Positions 35,984-48,589 of a DNA stretch of 64,000 nt are shown one piece after another. The position numbers and the translations under genes were made by a program. Under the pieces are notes generated by a model. That model worked only from the letters and a program-made list of their open reading frames with translations. It searched no databases and was not told the DNA's origin. This DNA is from Theropithecus gelada (lineage: Eukaryota; Chordata; Mammalia; Primates; Cercopithecidae): positions 1,868,561-1,932,560 of the forward strand of contig NW_020257756.1 in assembly GCF_003255815.1 (NCBI RefSeq). Reading direction: 5' to 3'. The number at the start of each line of letters is the position of its first letter. The stretch's first letter is position 1.

Positions 35984-37334
35984 TGATTTTTTATTTTAGT
36001 TGGAAAATGGATTGTGTTCTCTCCTCAAAAGTTCTAAACATTGACCTAATCCAAACTCCAGCATTTTTAGAGATGAAAAAAACAATACCTTAGAGAAGTG
36101 ATTCCTCCCATTGTCACAGATTTAGTAATTGACAGATAATAGACATTTAAGTCTCCTAACTTCAAACCCAGTGCATCAGGGTACTGTGAAGGGGGAGTTT
36201 ACCTCCCTCACAAAGGAGGGTCAGGGAGGGGATGGGTACCTTGGATTATTGGAGTAGTAAACCTAAAGAGGGATTGGGTGTAGGAAACGTTAAAGAACCA
36301 GTGCTCTCTAATCACATTGCTTTAAATATAATCAAAGGAGAAAGAGTAATTGGAGACCTTGGGAAACTGCAACCTATTATAAAACTTTATAATGCCTGTT
36401 AGCCCTAAGAAGAGCTTGGCATCTGCCTTGGGGCCCTTCCCTAGGGATGCTACAGACCCAGGTAATGGTAAGTAGAATTTGCAAATGTTCAGTGACCCAC
36501 CAGGGTTTAATGACCAATCCGGGATACAACAGAAATGTTTAAAATTGACAAGAAAGTAACACATTTGGCATAAACTTTCAGTGGCAACAAATTTGGAAAG
36601 AAACAAAGAATCGTTACAGTGATTCCTTTGGATATCAGTTTCTTCATCTGGGTAAGATGGAGGATCCCAAGGGTTTTGTGAACTCTACATTCATATGAGT
36701 GATTTTGTGATTCTTTTAGGTACCTATCTACATAGTCAGAACAACCAAACTGATGTTCTGGAATATGCTCGCTTTGAAAACTAGAACTGTCACCCTATTT
36801 AATACTACATCTGCCAACTGCCCCTCAAATTTAGGTCAGATGTCATTTGTGATTATCAGAGCTTTTGATGTCTCTTTTCTATGAAGAAACCTGAAAGACA
36901 TCTAATCATTTAAATACATTCTTCCTAGATTGCTGGCACTTACAGTAGTTACAAATCCTTTCAAATGTCTGAGACCAAGAGCAACTAACTCTTACCCTTA
37001 AAACTAAAAAGGAGGTCTGTTTACAAGGGAAACAATGAAGGCAAGGAGCAGACAAGACCTCAAGGTCACTATATACACAACACGGAAGAACCAAGGATTA
37101 GCGCCAAAGTTGACTTATACTGTGTCCTTTATCTCTTTCTACCAGACCCAATGCAGCTGGCTGACATTTGACAAACAAAATGCTGCCTCTTTCTCTGCCC
37201 TTGGCATATTTCTGATTTTCTATTATCTTCTCCTCCATTAGGACATTGTAATTCAGCTTGACTTTAGATTAGAAACAGAGTTACTTGTACAGGTATAGTA
37301 TACTTTTGAGGGCCTGAGAAGAATATGTCTAAGA
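35984..37334. other. Repeat-poor stretch, no gene
   Basis: 1.35 kb unique-looking; nothing coding supported. Confidence 0.4.
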
Positions 37335-37610
37335 ATCATTCATTCACTTAACTTATGTTTATGAAATTTGTCTGCTATGTGCCAGGCATCATTCTAGGTG
37401 CTGAGAATACAGTAGTGAGTCCCCAAAGTCCCCAACTTCTAGGAAAGGAGAAAGACAACGAACAATAAACAGACATGTAAATACCTGGCAATGCTAAGTG
37501 CTCTGCAGACAAATATTGCAAAGGGAGGGAGGGTGATATTTTAGTTAGGGAGTTGAAGGCCTCTCTGTAGAGATGACCTTAGAGCAAAGACCAGGATGGA
37601 GCAAGGGAAC
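37335..37610 (+). mobile_element. L2 3' end
   Basis: TCTGCTATGTGCCAGGCATC, TTCTAGGTGCTGAGAATACAG, GCTAAGTGCTCTGCAGA and GTAGAGATGACC in L2 order. Confidence 0.85.
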
Positions 37611-39339
37611 CAAGCCCTGTGAATTTTTGGGCTTCCTTTCTCAACTGGCCCCTAAAGTGTGATCTGCAAGCATGAATATTCCACCTGGCTGAAACAAAAG
37701 GATGCTGGTTGGGGGCCTTGCTCTCCATTCTGCATAAGTTCACCCTTGACAAAAACAACCTCTTTCAGACCAGACTAAAGTCTGTTTCATTCAGATTGAA
37801 CTCTTCGTAGAAAGCTTGCAACTGTCTGCACACTGCTTCATCACTAAAAAACACTTACAGTGGGTAACTGTGACAGTACCTGTTGAAAACATAACAAAAC
37901 GTATTTACAAGTAACTGCCCTAGAGGAAGCACGTTTACAACGGCTGACATTTGACAGTGATAAGTGCCGCTGTAGTTTGTAGTTGGAAGTGTTTTGTGGC
38001 CTAATGGGTAGCTGTCCTTTAAAAGCTATTCCAAAAAGGGTCTGCCTGGCTTAATGCATTCACCTGCTGATACTCCCTTTATCATAATGACATGATATTT
38101 CAGGGTTTCATTTAAATCAGTAATTGATTGCACATTTCTCCTATAGGTAAGTAGTTGAAATCTTCCCTGAGGAAGCCCAAACAGAGTGAAGCAGGGAAAA
38201 GGAAATCTGACCTAGGTATTCATGGTTAATTTTACAGATCCACAGAGGAAAATGGTAACCTTTGAAGTCTTCCCACAAATCCCTAAACCCTAAGGCCAGA
38301 AGAGTTCTATATCAGAACGTTTTGGGAATCGTCTTCAAAACCGGAATCCATTTGGCCAATAAAGAGTCTTATTTGAATTACAGATTGTGTTGTCTGAATC
38401 AGTGTTTCCAAACTAGTCTACCAGCAGAGCCACAACTTTTCTGTTTCTGCCCCTTTTAAAAGAGTAACAAAAAAAAAAAAAAAAAAAGTCTTAGCTGCCT
38501 AACTTTGTAGCTGAGATAACAGAATTTGGTCACAGAGTGATTTACTTGACTGATCTATTTATGGCAACTTGTTTATGTATTTTTAAATCACGGTTACAAT
38601 GAGCTATTGTTCACTTGTATGATGTAGAACCATATAGGTTGCAAATCACTCCCAAGGAATCCTGATGGCACAGGATTATTTTTTAGCTTAAAAAAAAAAA
38701 AAGATACCAAAGGAACTGGTGACCACTTTAAATTGCTTTTATTTACTGACATTTTACAAATTGATGAAGCTCTTAAATATTGCATTTTCCCTTCATTCTC
38801 TTGGTATTTCTCTCACCTTGTGATAAGGAGGCTATGGTAGAAACTAAAATTTGTAGTTCACAAGAGATTAGACCTCTACTGATGATTACTAATCTATCAT
38901 TTTTTTTCTGGGCTTGCTTTGAGGGTATGTTTTGCTTCTCTTGATCCTTTCTGTAGACAACTGAAGCCCAGCTCCACTTTCTCTCAGTGTACCTACAAAT
39001 AGCTCAGAAACAAGATTAGCTTCAGTATGGGACACTTCCTTGTGTTTGAATAATGATATTCACTTAACCTATTTGTAAAAACTCTCAATAGTGTACTTGA
39101 GTTAGTACTTCGCGTGACCTTGGCTCCTATTCTTTGCTGTTATTTACTGATAAAAATAAATCTCCTGCGCTATGCGGTAGGAATCACTACGAAATTCAGG
39201 GAAAGTCCTAAGAGGATTCATATGCTAATGAGCCCTTCCAAGTGAGAACTTGCTTAAATGTGCCATTTGCTGACATCATTGTTATGGGCAGAGTGGAGAT
39301 GATTTCTTTAAGAGGTGGCCTTTCATATTCTCCCAGCGT
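37611..39339. other. Upstream flank of the CpG island, repeat-poor
   Basis: 1.7 kb without Alus; a likely place for proximal regulatory DNA. The last 200 bp hold TGACATCA and SOX-like CATTGTTATG. No coding sequence seen. Confidence 0.45.
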
Positions 39340-40960
39340 TTCGTGGCCCGCGCGTGCACCTGCGGGAGGGGGAAGTTTACATAAGCGTCCTAGGGTATTT
39401 GCATCTTAGCGGCTTCACTCACTGGGCTCCGGAGAATGGAGCGGGCGGGCGGCGGTAGGTGCTCGAGCGGCGAGGCTGGCCAAGTGGGTGGGTAACTTTT
39501 CGAGGAATTGTGCGCGCAGGACCTCGTGGAGACCTGCCAGGGGCACGGTCAGCAGTGACAGTTCCTGGAAAGCGGGCGGCGGCGGGAGCAGGCTGGGCAG
39601 GCGCCGCCCGCGGGCGGGAGCGGGGAGCCGGGCCGGGCTGGGATCGCCAGTCGGGAGGCGGGAGGAGGGCGGGATCGGCAGGAAACGAAATGGTTACTTT
39701 TTTTTTTTTTTTTTTTCCCCCTACTGCGGGGTCTGATTACTTTTGAAGATCGCCGGCCCCAGGCGGGCTCCCGGCGCTGAGCGGAGACGAGTTTTTCTCC
39801 CCGCAGAGAAGGATCCTGGAAGGACGCAGAGCTAGGGCCTGGGGGATGCAGTGGCCTGGACGAGGCGACTCCAACCCGGGGGATCAGAGTCCGTCACGCC
39901 GGCAGGGACCGAAGGTCTCTGCGGAGCTGGAGGACGTTTTGTGGGATGCCTCACGGCTGCTGAGGGGCTGCCGCGGGTGAGGATCCCCGCGCTGCGCCGC
40001 CAGGGAGCTCGGCGGGGACCAGCCTGGGGGAAAGTGCGTCACGGTGGGGCGGGGGCGACCCCTCGCCCACCAGGTGGGGCCAGCGCCGGGACACGACCCG
40101 GGGGCACGGCCCGCTGCGAAGTAGTGGGGAACCGGTGCTCGCTGCCCCGCCCTGCTGGGGTCTCCTCCGGAAATGGATGGGCGCGGGTGAGCCGTAGGAC
40201 ACCCAGCCTTCTTTTCCTTTGGGAGCCCTCCGCGCCCGCTCCGGGCCGCCAGCCTCCGCCAGACGCAGAGCGGGTGGGCGGCTAGTGCGCGCCGAGGGCT
40301 CCGGGGCCGGCGCCACGAGGGGCTGCAGGCCGCGCTCGGCCGCTGTCCAGGCCGCAGGTGGGAGCCGCTGTCTGGGTCCCAGGGCTGGATGGCAGCCGGC
40401 GGCGGGGGCTGAACGCGGGAGGGCTGCAGGGTGCGCGCCGGCTAGGGGCTTCTCGTCGGAAGCTGAGGGACAGAAGTGGGGACCCGTGGCTGCTCGGCCC
40501 CACCGTCCAGCCGCAGGGCAAGTGCCGCTCGGTGGAGGTGACGCGGCGCCAAGAGCGGCGCGAGGCTTTCTGCTGGAGGAGGGTGACGGGGAGTTCGAAG
40601 GCGACTGTTCTGTGCTGGGGGACAAGGGGAAATGTTCTCTCGGGGCTTCGCGTCGGCGCCGAGGATGGGTTCCCTCGCAGCCTCTGGGTCTTGAGGTCGG
40701 CCTCTGGCTCCTCGGGCCGGGGACGCAGAGAGGGACCGGTGCCCGTCGACCCACGGCCCAGGGCGCCCCCTCGCGGCCCAAGCAGCCGCCGCCGCGCGGA
40801 GCGCAGGGTTTGCGGGACCCAGGGGGCGCCGACGCCGGCTCTGAGGCGTCTCTGCTGCTGCGGGGGCGGGGATGGGGACGACCCAGGGGACCCCCTGCAC
40901 CATCACTGGCAGCCCCATCAAGAATTGGCCGGCTGAGTTTTCCCGAAGTAGGGTGACATC
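39340..40960 (+). promoter_or_regulatory. PRICKLE1: CpG island, likely PRICKLE1 short-form promoter and first noncoding exon
   Basis: This is the only long CpG-dense stretch in the window, beginning at CCCGCGCGTGCACC near 39350 and fading after about 40960. It contains GC-box-like GGGCGGGCGGCGG near 39441. An octamer ATTTGCAT lies at 39397-39404, and TGACATCA (39271-39278) and a SOX-like CATTGTTATG (39277-39286) lie just upstream. I see no clear TATA box, which fits a CpG-island promoter. Possible first-exon donors are GCG|GTAGGT near 39454 and CAG|GTGGGA near 40352; sequence alone cannot decide. The island is on the + side, 10.5 kb upstream of the first coding exon, so PRICKLE1 is the natural target. 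A poly-T run (about 39700-39717) interrupts it. Confidence 0.75.
39397..39404 (+). promoter_or_regulatory. Octamer (POU factor) motif at the edge of the CpG island
   Basis: An exact ATTTGCAT lies about 50 bp upstream of the densest GC-box region, a plausible site for OCT/BRN-type factors. Motif match only. Confidence 0.4.
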
Positions 40961-41733
40961 CTTTCCTTCCCGCTTTCTCCAGCCCCGTTTTTAAAAGCTC
41001 GGCCGGTCCCGTTAGTCTATGTCCTTATAAGCCAGGCTGTGTGTGGAATTTGTTTTTACAACTCGAGTCTTGTGATTTCTCAAACACTTTCTTGAAGTGT
41101 TTTCTCTGGAAACTTGTGTCAAATGAGTGCTGTAAGTTTCACAAAGAGGAGTGTTGTTCAGGAGCCAACAGGTGACGGGGCGAAACCTGAGTCTGTGTGT
41201 ACATTGGAGTCAAGTCGGGCTGCTGTTTCCTCGGGCCACTGTTGAAAATAGAAATCTAAAAAATCAATAGAAGACTAAGGGGAACACGATTTTGAGAAAA
41301 TACCTGCATCCCCCATTATGGAAAATAATGGGCTCATTAGAGCAGCGCCTTGTGTAGTGCCCCTCGTTCCACGGCGTGCATTTTGGATTTTGTCTTTACA
41401 TACCCGTGTGTGGATAACCTGACTCTAGAAGCGCCGGCTGGCGAAGGACCAGGCTTTGTCGTCATGTTTCCTCCTTTTGTTTCTTACTGTCATGGAATGT
41501 ATTTGTGCATGAAATTAGAATGCTTTGAAAGAGTTCCACATTTCCTCTTGGAAAAATGGATAATTTCTTGACCATTGGGTGGTGCGTGACAGCCCACTCA
41601 GCTGTTGGGAAATGTACAAACTGGATGGAGGTTCACGTGGAAAATACGGAAAATACCAAAGGGCATATGGCCTAATGCCACTAATTGTATGGAGAACTTT
41701 TAGTAAAGGAATGTTTCATAAACAATATCTTCT
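40961..41733 (+). other. Start of PRICKLE1 first intron, no gene
   Basis: Unique-looking sequence downstream of the CpG island. Confidence 0.45.
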
Positions 41734-42014
41734 GGCCGGGCGCGGTGGCTCAAGCCTGTAATCCCAGCACTTTGGGAGGCCGAGACGGGCGGATCACAAG
41801 CTCAGGAGATCGAGACCATCCTGGCTAACCCGGTGAAACCCCGTCTCTACTAAAAAATACAAAAAACTAGCCGGGCGAGGTGGCGGGCGCCTGTAGTCCC
41901 AGCTCCTCGGGAGGCTGAGGCAGGAGAATGGCGTGAACCCGGGAGGCGGAGCTTGCAGTGAGCTGAAATCCGGCCACTGCACTCCAGCCCGGGCGACAGA
42001 GCGAGACTCCGTCT

Positions 42015-42045
<31 letters not shown>
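41734..42045 (+). mobile_element. Young AluY, AluYRa-like
   Basis: Near-consensus, with GGCTCAAGCCTG, GGCCGAGACGGG and AAATCCGGCCACTGCAC, typical of Old World monkey AluYR. Exact flanks AACAATATCTTCT; about 29-A tail. Confidence 0.96.
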
Positions 42046-42046
<1 letters not shown>

Positions 42047-43501
42047 AATATCTTCTGATAACTTCATTATGTTTTTACTTTTCAAATAAGTGAAATTGAA
42101 TTGGGCTTTGTTGGCAGTGACTTTGTCTTTAGTAGACGGTAAGCACTGAATGCTCTTTGAGTGTGTGAAACCTTTAAAGAAATGACAGTTTAGTGTCTCT
42201 TTTACTATAACATTCGCATCTCGATTGAAGTTAAGGACATCATAAACAAGGAAATGTGTATATCCAAAACGGTGGTATATTTTGTATTTTGAAAAGAATG
42301 GATGTGTGATGTGTTTCTGTACTGCTAAATTAGTCTGTAGTTAAATTTAATTCACCTGCATGTGTAGCCGGGGAGAATTGGAGTAGCTTTTGAATGGAGA
42401 ACCCGTGATATGCATCTTCCATGCACTAAGGCCTTGTTAACAAGCAGTTTAACAAAGAAGCTGTTAAACAGTTTGTAGCCCACGGATGGCACTTAGCAGT
42501 GGGGGACACCTAGGGAATGTTGGCCTAACTGACTTCACAAATCAGTATCTGTTCTGGCTTTTGGTGATCAAAGGATTTCTAACTTCCCTGGGCATGTTCA
42601 CACAAGAAATACCTTTTCATAGGGATCTTACAATGCCATGGTAGTCTTCATATAGGAACTACAGTGGGATTGCATTGGAGAAAAAATTGTAATTAGGGAT
42701 ATGACCTTAGACTTCATTTTCAATGGCAGGCCCTGACAATTACTGTTTTCTATTTGCATGATTTTGATTTGGTGACTTGGTTCAAGAAAATTATGAATAA
42801 TAAGAATCATATCAGACTTGATATACAGTTACAGCCTCAATATGTATCTGATTAAACTCATTCTCCTCAAATCCCTCAAATCCTCATTCCCCTTCTGAGT
42901 TGCCCTGAGGTACTTATGTATTGGTATGTCAATCACCTAATACTCAAAACTGTGTTTGGCCCAATTTATTCCTTTCCTATTAGTTCCTTTTACTTTTCCT
43001 CCCAAGTCACCATGTGTAGGCTTGCTTAGGGACAGTGTACTAATTGGCCCCTCTTGGGTTCTTTATCTTTTTCCTGACCATCACTACCATATTAATATTT
43101 AAGACCCAGAAGTATCTTGTGGCAGTCTCCATTCATGTCTTTTGCAGTTTCCCGTTGCCTGTAGTGATAAACCCACAGTTTTCTGCCTGAAATGTATAAT
43201 TCTTGAAAATAGGATTCAGACACCATTGCCATCTGTTGTTGCTTCTTTGGAAGAATCTATCTTCTAGCAAAACTGTCCACTCTTCACTGCCTCTGGACCT
43301 TCATATACTGTGCTGACTTATTAAGCTCTTTATAGAAACATAGTAATGGCTCGTTTATGTATATGTCAAGGTCAATCAAGATAATAATCCTTAGCTATCC
43401 TGGAAGCAGCATACAGACCAGTAGAAAATGAAATGATCCCCAAGTGGCCAAAATAGCATAACAAAATAATAACCTTTCTCTTTGGTTTGAATAACACCTT
43501 C
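42046..43501. other. Intronic, repeat-poor, no gene
   Basis: 1.45 kb unique-looking. Confidence 0.4.
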
Positions 43502-43802
43502 TTTTTTTTTTTTTTTTTTTGAGACGGAGTCTCACGCTGTGTCACCCAGGCTGGAGTGCAGTGGCGCGATCTCGGCTCACTGCAAGCTCCGCCTCCCAGG
43601 TTCAGGCCATTCTCCTGCCTCAGCCTCCGAGTAGCTGGGACTACAGGCGCCCGCCACCACGCCCGGCTAGTTTTTTGTATTTTTAGTAGAGACGGGGTTT
43701 CACCATGTTAGCCAGGATGGTCTCGATCTCCTGACCTCGTGATCCGCCCGCCTCGGCCTCCCAAAGTGCTGGGATTACAGGCTTGAGCCACCGCGCCCGG
43801 CC
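43502..43802 (-). mobile_element. Young AluY
   Basis: Flanked by TGAATAACACCTTCT; carries ACGCTGTGTCACCC and GCCTCCGAGTAGC variants also seen at 63524. Confidence 0.95.
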
Positions 43803-43908
43803 TGAATAACACCTTCTCACACTGTATGCTATCTTATTTCACCAGTGGTTACTGTGCTTATAGGAGAAGTGCTTAAGCCCTCGTCCATGCCGTAATTACT
43901 ACATATAC

Positions 43909-44040
43909 TTTTTTTTTTTTTTTTTTTTTTTTTGAGGCAGGGTCTTGCTGTATTGCCCAGGCTGGTCTCAGATTCCTGGTCTCAAGCAGTCCTCCCACTT
44001 CAGTCCCCAGGTAGCTGAGAGTATAGGCACATGCCCAGCT
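43909..44040 (-). mobile_element. Alu left monomer
   Basis: Poly-T, GAGGCAGGGTCTTGCTG to CACATGCCCAGCT; flanked by ATATACTTTT / ATGTACTTTT. Confidence 0.85.
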
Positions 44041-44388
44041 TCTATGTACTTTTAGACAAACTTTTTCAAAGAATAGTTGCCTAATACTGGAAGCAACACA
44101 TTTTAAAAGGTTTGGAGGTTGTTGGTTGTGGGCAAAAGGGAAAGGCAGGGAGAGACAAGTAGCAGGGATGAAAACATGAGGGCAGGGAGGAAAACCTCCA
44201 AAAAGTTTGCTAGTTGTCATACATTTATGGGTCAGGGGCCATTCTGTTTCTTGAATCCTGAAGCCAGTGTTTTCTACTGTGCCCAAAATGAAAACAAATG
44301 GTCAACCAAAGGCTAAATCACATATAATTTTTATATGTGCCACCATGGAAGAAAGCAAGGAGATGAATAATGGAATTTTCTTTTTCTT

Positions 44389-44676
44389 TCTTTTTTTTTT
44401 TTTAGGTGGAGTTTTGCTCTTGTTGCCCAGGCTGGAGTGCAGTGGCGTGATCTTGGTTCACTGCAACCTCTGCCTCCCGGGTTCAAGCAATTCTCCTGCC
44501 TTAGCCTCCCAAGTAGTGGGATTACAGGCATGCATCACCATGCCCAGCTAATTTTGTATTTTTAGTAGAGATGGGGTTTCACCATGTTGATCAGGTTGGT
44601 CTCGAACTCCTGACCTCAAGGCCACCTCGGCCTCCTATAGTGCCGGGATTACAGGCGTGAGCCACTGCACCTGGCC
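44389..44676 (-). mobile_element. Alu, near full length
   Basis: Small deletion before GGCCACCTCGG; ends CACTGCACCTGGCC. Confidence 0.92.
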
Positions 44677-46129
44677 ATTACATTTCTTTTTAAGATCTGG
44701 CTTTTAATGGAATAAATGTCAGTTGGCTTCTTTTGACATTCCCCAAACCATTCAATAACAACTGTAAATATAAGGATGAATTAATGAATGCAGTGAATGA
44801 ATCTAGAAAGTAAATTTCACAAAGGAACCCCTCATTATATCACTATGTTATATGAATGAGGCCATACTCGAATTTGGGGAACAAGCTTTACCTAAGGCAA
44901 CTAGAAAAACTGCCATGCTCCATAGACCACTACACATGCTGTGTGCGAATGTGTGCACGCACACGTGCTACGTGTATGTGTTGGCGGTTTTATGCGGGGA
45001 CTGGTTAGAAGCTGCTTCCAAAGCAGCTGGAAATGTTGGCCAATAACTCGGCAAAATTGTCTGCTGTTCAGAAGGCTAAAGCCCTCCCAAGCTCAAAAAG
45101 AAGATGAAACTCAGGTTTTGTTATTAACATATTGTTTCAATTCCATTTGTCACTGGTTAGCTTCAAGAAAGTCTGTTTGGTCCCAGTGGAAGCATCAATG
45201 CCAATTCGTACGTTGCAATAGGAGCTTTAATTCTTTATAGTCATGAAATTCTTTTCTGTTTTCTGTCTTTTCTATTTTTAAAAAATCAGGTCTCAAGATG
45301 TTTGTTGACTTGTCAAAGCTTTGAAGACATCAGGACCAAGTTTACTGAATGCTGAGAGCGTCAGATTCCATTTCCTAAGTCTAGCCCTTATCCTTTGGGT
45401 CAGATATTCTCTTGACAATGATGATTGAGAAGTCGTACATCTGCTAGCTGCTTGACTTTGTTACTAATGGTGAGAAATAGCTATTTAATTATTTTGAAGG
45501 AAGAGGCAAGAGAAAGGACAAAGGAGGGAAATGGACTGTTCCATTTTCTATTGCATGGAATAGCCCCATGATAATCCTTGCCTTTCTAAAAAAAATAGTA
45601 TCCCAGCTCTCTCTACATGACCTTGGGCTTCTTTCTCACCTCCCTTGTGACCATACCCTTCTTTTCTGTTTGACATTTGTTTCTCTACTGGACTCTGATA
45701 GTAGGCTTTTAGTCTTCAAAATAGTGTCTGCGAAGAACTCATGAACCTGCTAGAGAATTAAGTTTTAACAGCTGTTCCTTGTGCTTGACCACCCCCTCCC
45801 ATTGCCATCTTTGATGGTGGTGGTAGCTGTTAAAAGGTTCTGTGCCCTCCACACACCTCCTTAATGGTCAGACTGTTTGGAACCTGAACAAACCCATCTC
45901 TGAAAACTGTTTTGCTTTTTTTTCTCCTGCATTATGAGGTTTACTTACATTCAAAATTATAGAGACACACTGGAGAAATAGGATGCCTACTGATTTATTT
46001 CCAAACTTCGCACAGGATTGGTTAATGCATAGTTAACATTCATTTATGATTGGGGTCGCTACAACATTTTAAGACCAAAACAATAAGCCTGCCTTAGAAT
46101 AGTCAAGAATACTGATGTTTTGAGCTGTG
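44677..46129. other. Intronic, no gene
   Basis: Unique-looking except an alternating purine-pyrimidine patch at 44940-44982. Confidence 0.4.
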
Positions 46130-46362
46130 GCTAGGTAAAAGAATGTAAAAAATACACTCTCAAATGGATCCCACAGAAGTGTGTATACATGTGAGACAGA
46201 GAGAGGAAGAGAGAGGGAGGAGGATGATGCAAAAGCAAATGGAGCAAAATGTAAACCATTGATGAGTCTGGGTAAGGGATCTATCAGAGTTCTTTTACTA
46301 TTGCAACTTTTTGGAAGTTTAAAGTAATGCCCAAATAAAATTTTACCAAAAAAAAAAAAAAG
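46130..46362 (+). mobile_element. Old L1 (L1M) 3' end
   Basis: AATGTAAACCATTGATGAGTC, GAGTTCTTTTACTATTGCAAC and CAAATAAAATTTTACC then poly-A. Confidence 0.75.
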
Positions 46363-46820
46363 TATAGGGCAGGGCCACTGTTAGTTCATCTAAGCATGGT
46401 TCTACAAAAGAAAGAAGCAGCATCATTAAAAAAAAGTTTTACTCTCTCATAACCCCAACTTTGAATAGTTCTATTTCCATTATAACGCAGACTAGTTTTA
46501 AACCTGATTCTGCCCGTTTCATGTCATCAACCTTAAGAGACAATACCTGAAAATAAAGTTATTAGAATTTTTCTATTAGGTCTAATTTACCTGTGGTCTC
46601 ATATGCTTGGCTTAAAACATGATGTTTTGGCAGACTACATACAGCCATGGTTAGGTATCCTCAGGAAGAACCTCAGCCATGACCCCGAGCGGAAGGAATG
46701 GCCAGGCTCCCTTCTTCCTTCTGTGCTGCCAAAGTAAATACCATATAGTGATTTAAATGCCTAAGGAAGGGATATTGTGAGGTCACATATACATATATAT
46801 GTATGTGTGTGTGTGTATGG
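46363..46820. other. Intronic, no gene
   Basis: Unique-looking; ends in a short TG/TA repeat (46785-46818). Confidence 0.4.
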
Positions 46821-47141
46821 TTTTTTTTGTTTGTTTGTTTGTTTGCTTTGTTTTGTTTTGAGATGGAGTTTTGCTTTTCTTGCCCAGGCTGGAGTGCAAT
46901 GGCATGATCTCAGCTCACTGCAACCTCCACCTCCTGGCTTCAAGCGATTCTCCTTCCTCAGCCTCCCAAGTAGCTGGGATTACAGGTGTGCACCATGCCT
47001 GGATAATTTTGTATTTTTAGTAGAGACAGGGTTTCTCCATGTTGGTCAGGCTGGTCTCAAACTCCTGACCTCAGGTGATCCACCCGCCTCAGCCTCCCAA
47101 AGTGCTGGGATTATTACATGCATGAGCCACCATGCCCAGCC
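46821..47141 (-). mobile_element. Alu, full length, (GTTT)n tail
   Basis: TTTG-repeat tail, GAGATGGAGTTTTGC to CATGCCCAGCC. Confidence 0.93.
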
Positions 47142-47279
47142 ACATTTTCATAATTTTTAGTGTAACTTTTTACAAGCGTAAGAACTATGTTTAGCTGCCA
47201 CTGCTTTCACCCGACTGATATACTTAAGAATAGACTCTCAGGATCTCTTGGCAAGTACAAGCAATCTTTAAAAATAAAG

Positions 47280-47550
47280 TCAGATGCCATGGCTCACACC
47301 TTTAATCCCAGCATTTGGGGAGGCCGAGGCAGGAGGATATTTTGAGTCCAGGAGTTTGAGACCAGCCTGGGCAACATAGGGAGACCCCATCTCTACAAAA
47401 ATCAAAAACAAAAAACTTCGGTGTAGTGGCACATGCCCGTGGTCCCAGCTACTTGGGAGGCTGAGGTAGGAGGATTGCTTGGACCTGGGAGGTAGATAGG
47501 CTGCAGTGAGCCACTGCACTCCAGCCTGGGTGACAGATAAATAGGAAAAA
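47280..47550 (+). mobile_element. Alu, right arm shortened
   Basis: CAGATGCCATGGCTCAC to CCTGGGTGACAGATAAA; missing part of the right-arm end. Confidence 0.88.
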
Positions 47551-47601
47551 GAAAAATCTAAATTGAAGTTTTTGTGTTATCAGGTAAAGAAGTTGCTAGA
47601 A

Positions 47602-47891
47602 GCCAGGTACCATGGCTCACGCCTGTAATCGCAGCACTTTGGGGGGCCGAAGTGGGCAGATCACCTGAGGTCAGAAGTTCAAGACCAGCCTGACAAACAT
47701 GGAGAAACCCCGTCTCTACTAAAAATACGAAATTAGCTGGGCATGGTGGCGCATGCCTGTAATCCTAGCTGCTTGGGAGGCTGAGGCAGGAGAATTGCTT
47801 GAACCCGGGAGGCGGAGGTTGCAGTAAGATAAGATCGCGCCCAGCCTGGGCAACAAGAGCAAAACTCGAAAAAAGAAAGGAAAAGAAAAAA
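47602..47891 (+). mobile_element. Alu, near full length
   Basis: Flanked by AAGAAGTTGCTAG copies. Confidence 0.92.
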
Positions 47892-47965
47892 GAAGTTGCT
47901 AGTGATGATGTCGCGACTCTTAACACAGCCTGGTCCCAGTGGAGGCCATGCCATGTAACTTTTGG

Positions 47966-48254
47966 TTTTTTTTTTTTTTGAGACGAAGTTTTGCTCTTGT
48001 CACCCAGGCTGGAGTGCAATGGTGTGATCTGGGCTCACTGCAACTTCCGGTTCAAGCAATTCTCCTGCCTCAGCCTCCTGAGTAGCTGAGATTACAGACA
48101 CATACCACCACGCCCAGCTAATTTTTATATTTTTAGTAGATAGGGGGTTTCACTACGTTGGCCAGGCTGGTCTCGAACTCCTGACCTCAGGTGGTCTGCC
48201 TGCCTCAGCCTCCCAAAATGCTGGGATTACAGGTGTGAGCCACTGCGCCCAGCC
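47966..48254 (-). mobile_element. Alu, near full length
   Basis: Starts 74 bp after the + strand Alu, forming an inverted pair. Confidence 0.93.
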
Positions 48255-48589
48255 AACATTTTTTTAATGTTTGTGTTTTGATGAGCTCTGAGAACTTGCC
48301 AGTGAATGTAATGTTTTGTCATTTTAAATATTCTCTGATATAAAGGAAAAAGAAAAACTTACCTCAGTGAATAAACTCTGAACCAAGTGCTCATGAGATC
48401 ATTGAATTTTTACAATCCTTTTTGACTGTATATCCTTAAAATGCCTTCTGTGGGTGAAGTGGACTACCCTCCAGTTGTGTCATTTTGTGTGTCTGCAGTG
48501 CAGTAGCTTGGCTGATTCACTAAAGAAAAGGGAATTGGTTCCATCAGCACTCCCCACAGGAGGCAGCTTGGGGTTGCAGGGGTTTAGGA

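Noticed and set aside
1..39339. Far-upstream noncoding exons of a longer PRICKLE1 transcript
   Set aside because: They may exist by analogy with the human gene, but nothing in the sequence lets me place one.
39951..40956. Long overlapping open frames on both strands of the CpG island (about 276 codons antisense, 245 and 192 sense)
   Set aside because: GC-rich DNA has few stop codons. The predicted proteins are Pro/Arg/Gly/Ala-rich with no domain, and frames overlap on both strands, as expected by chance.
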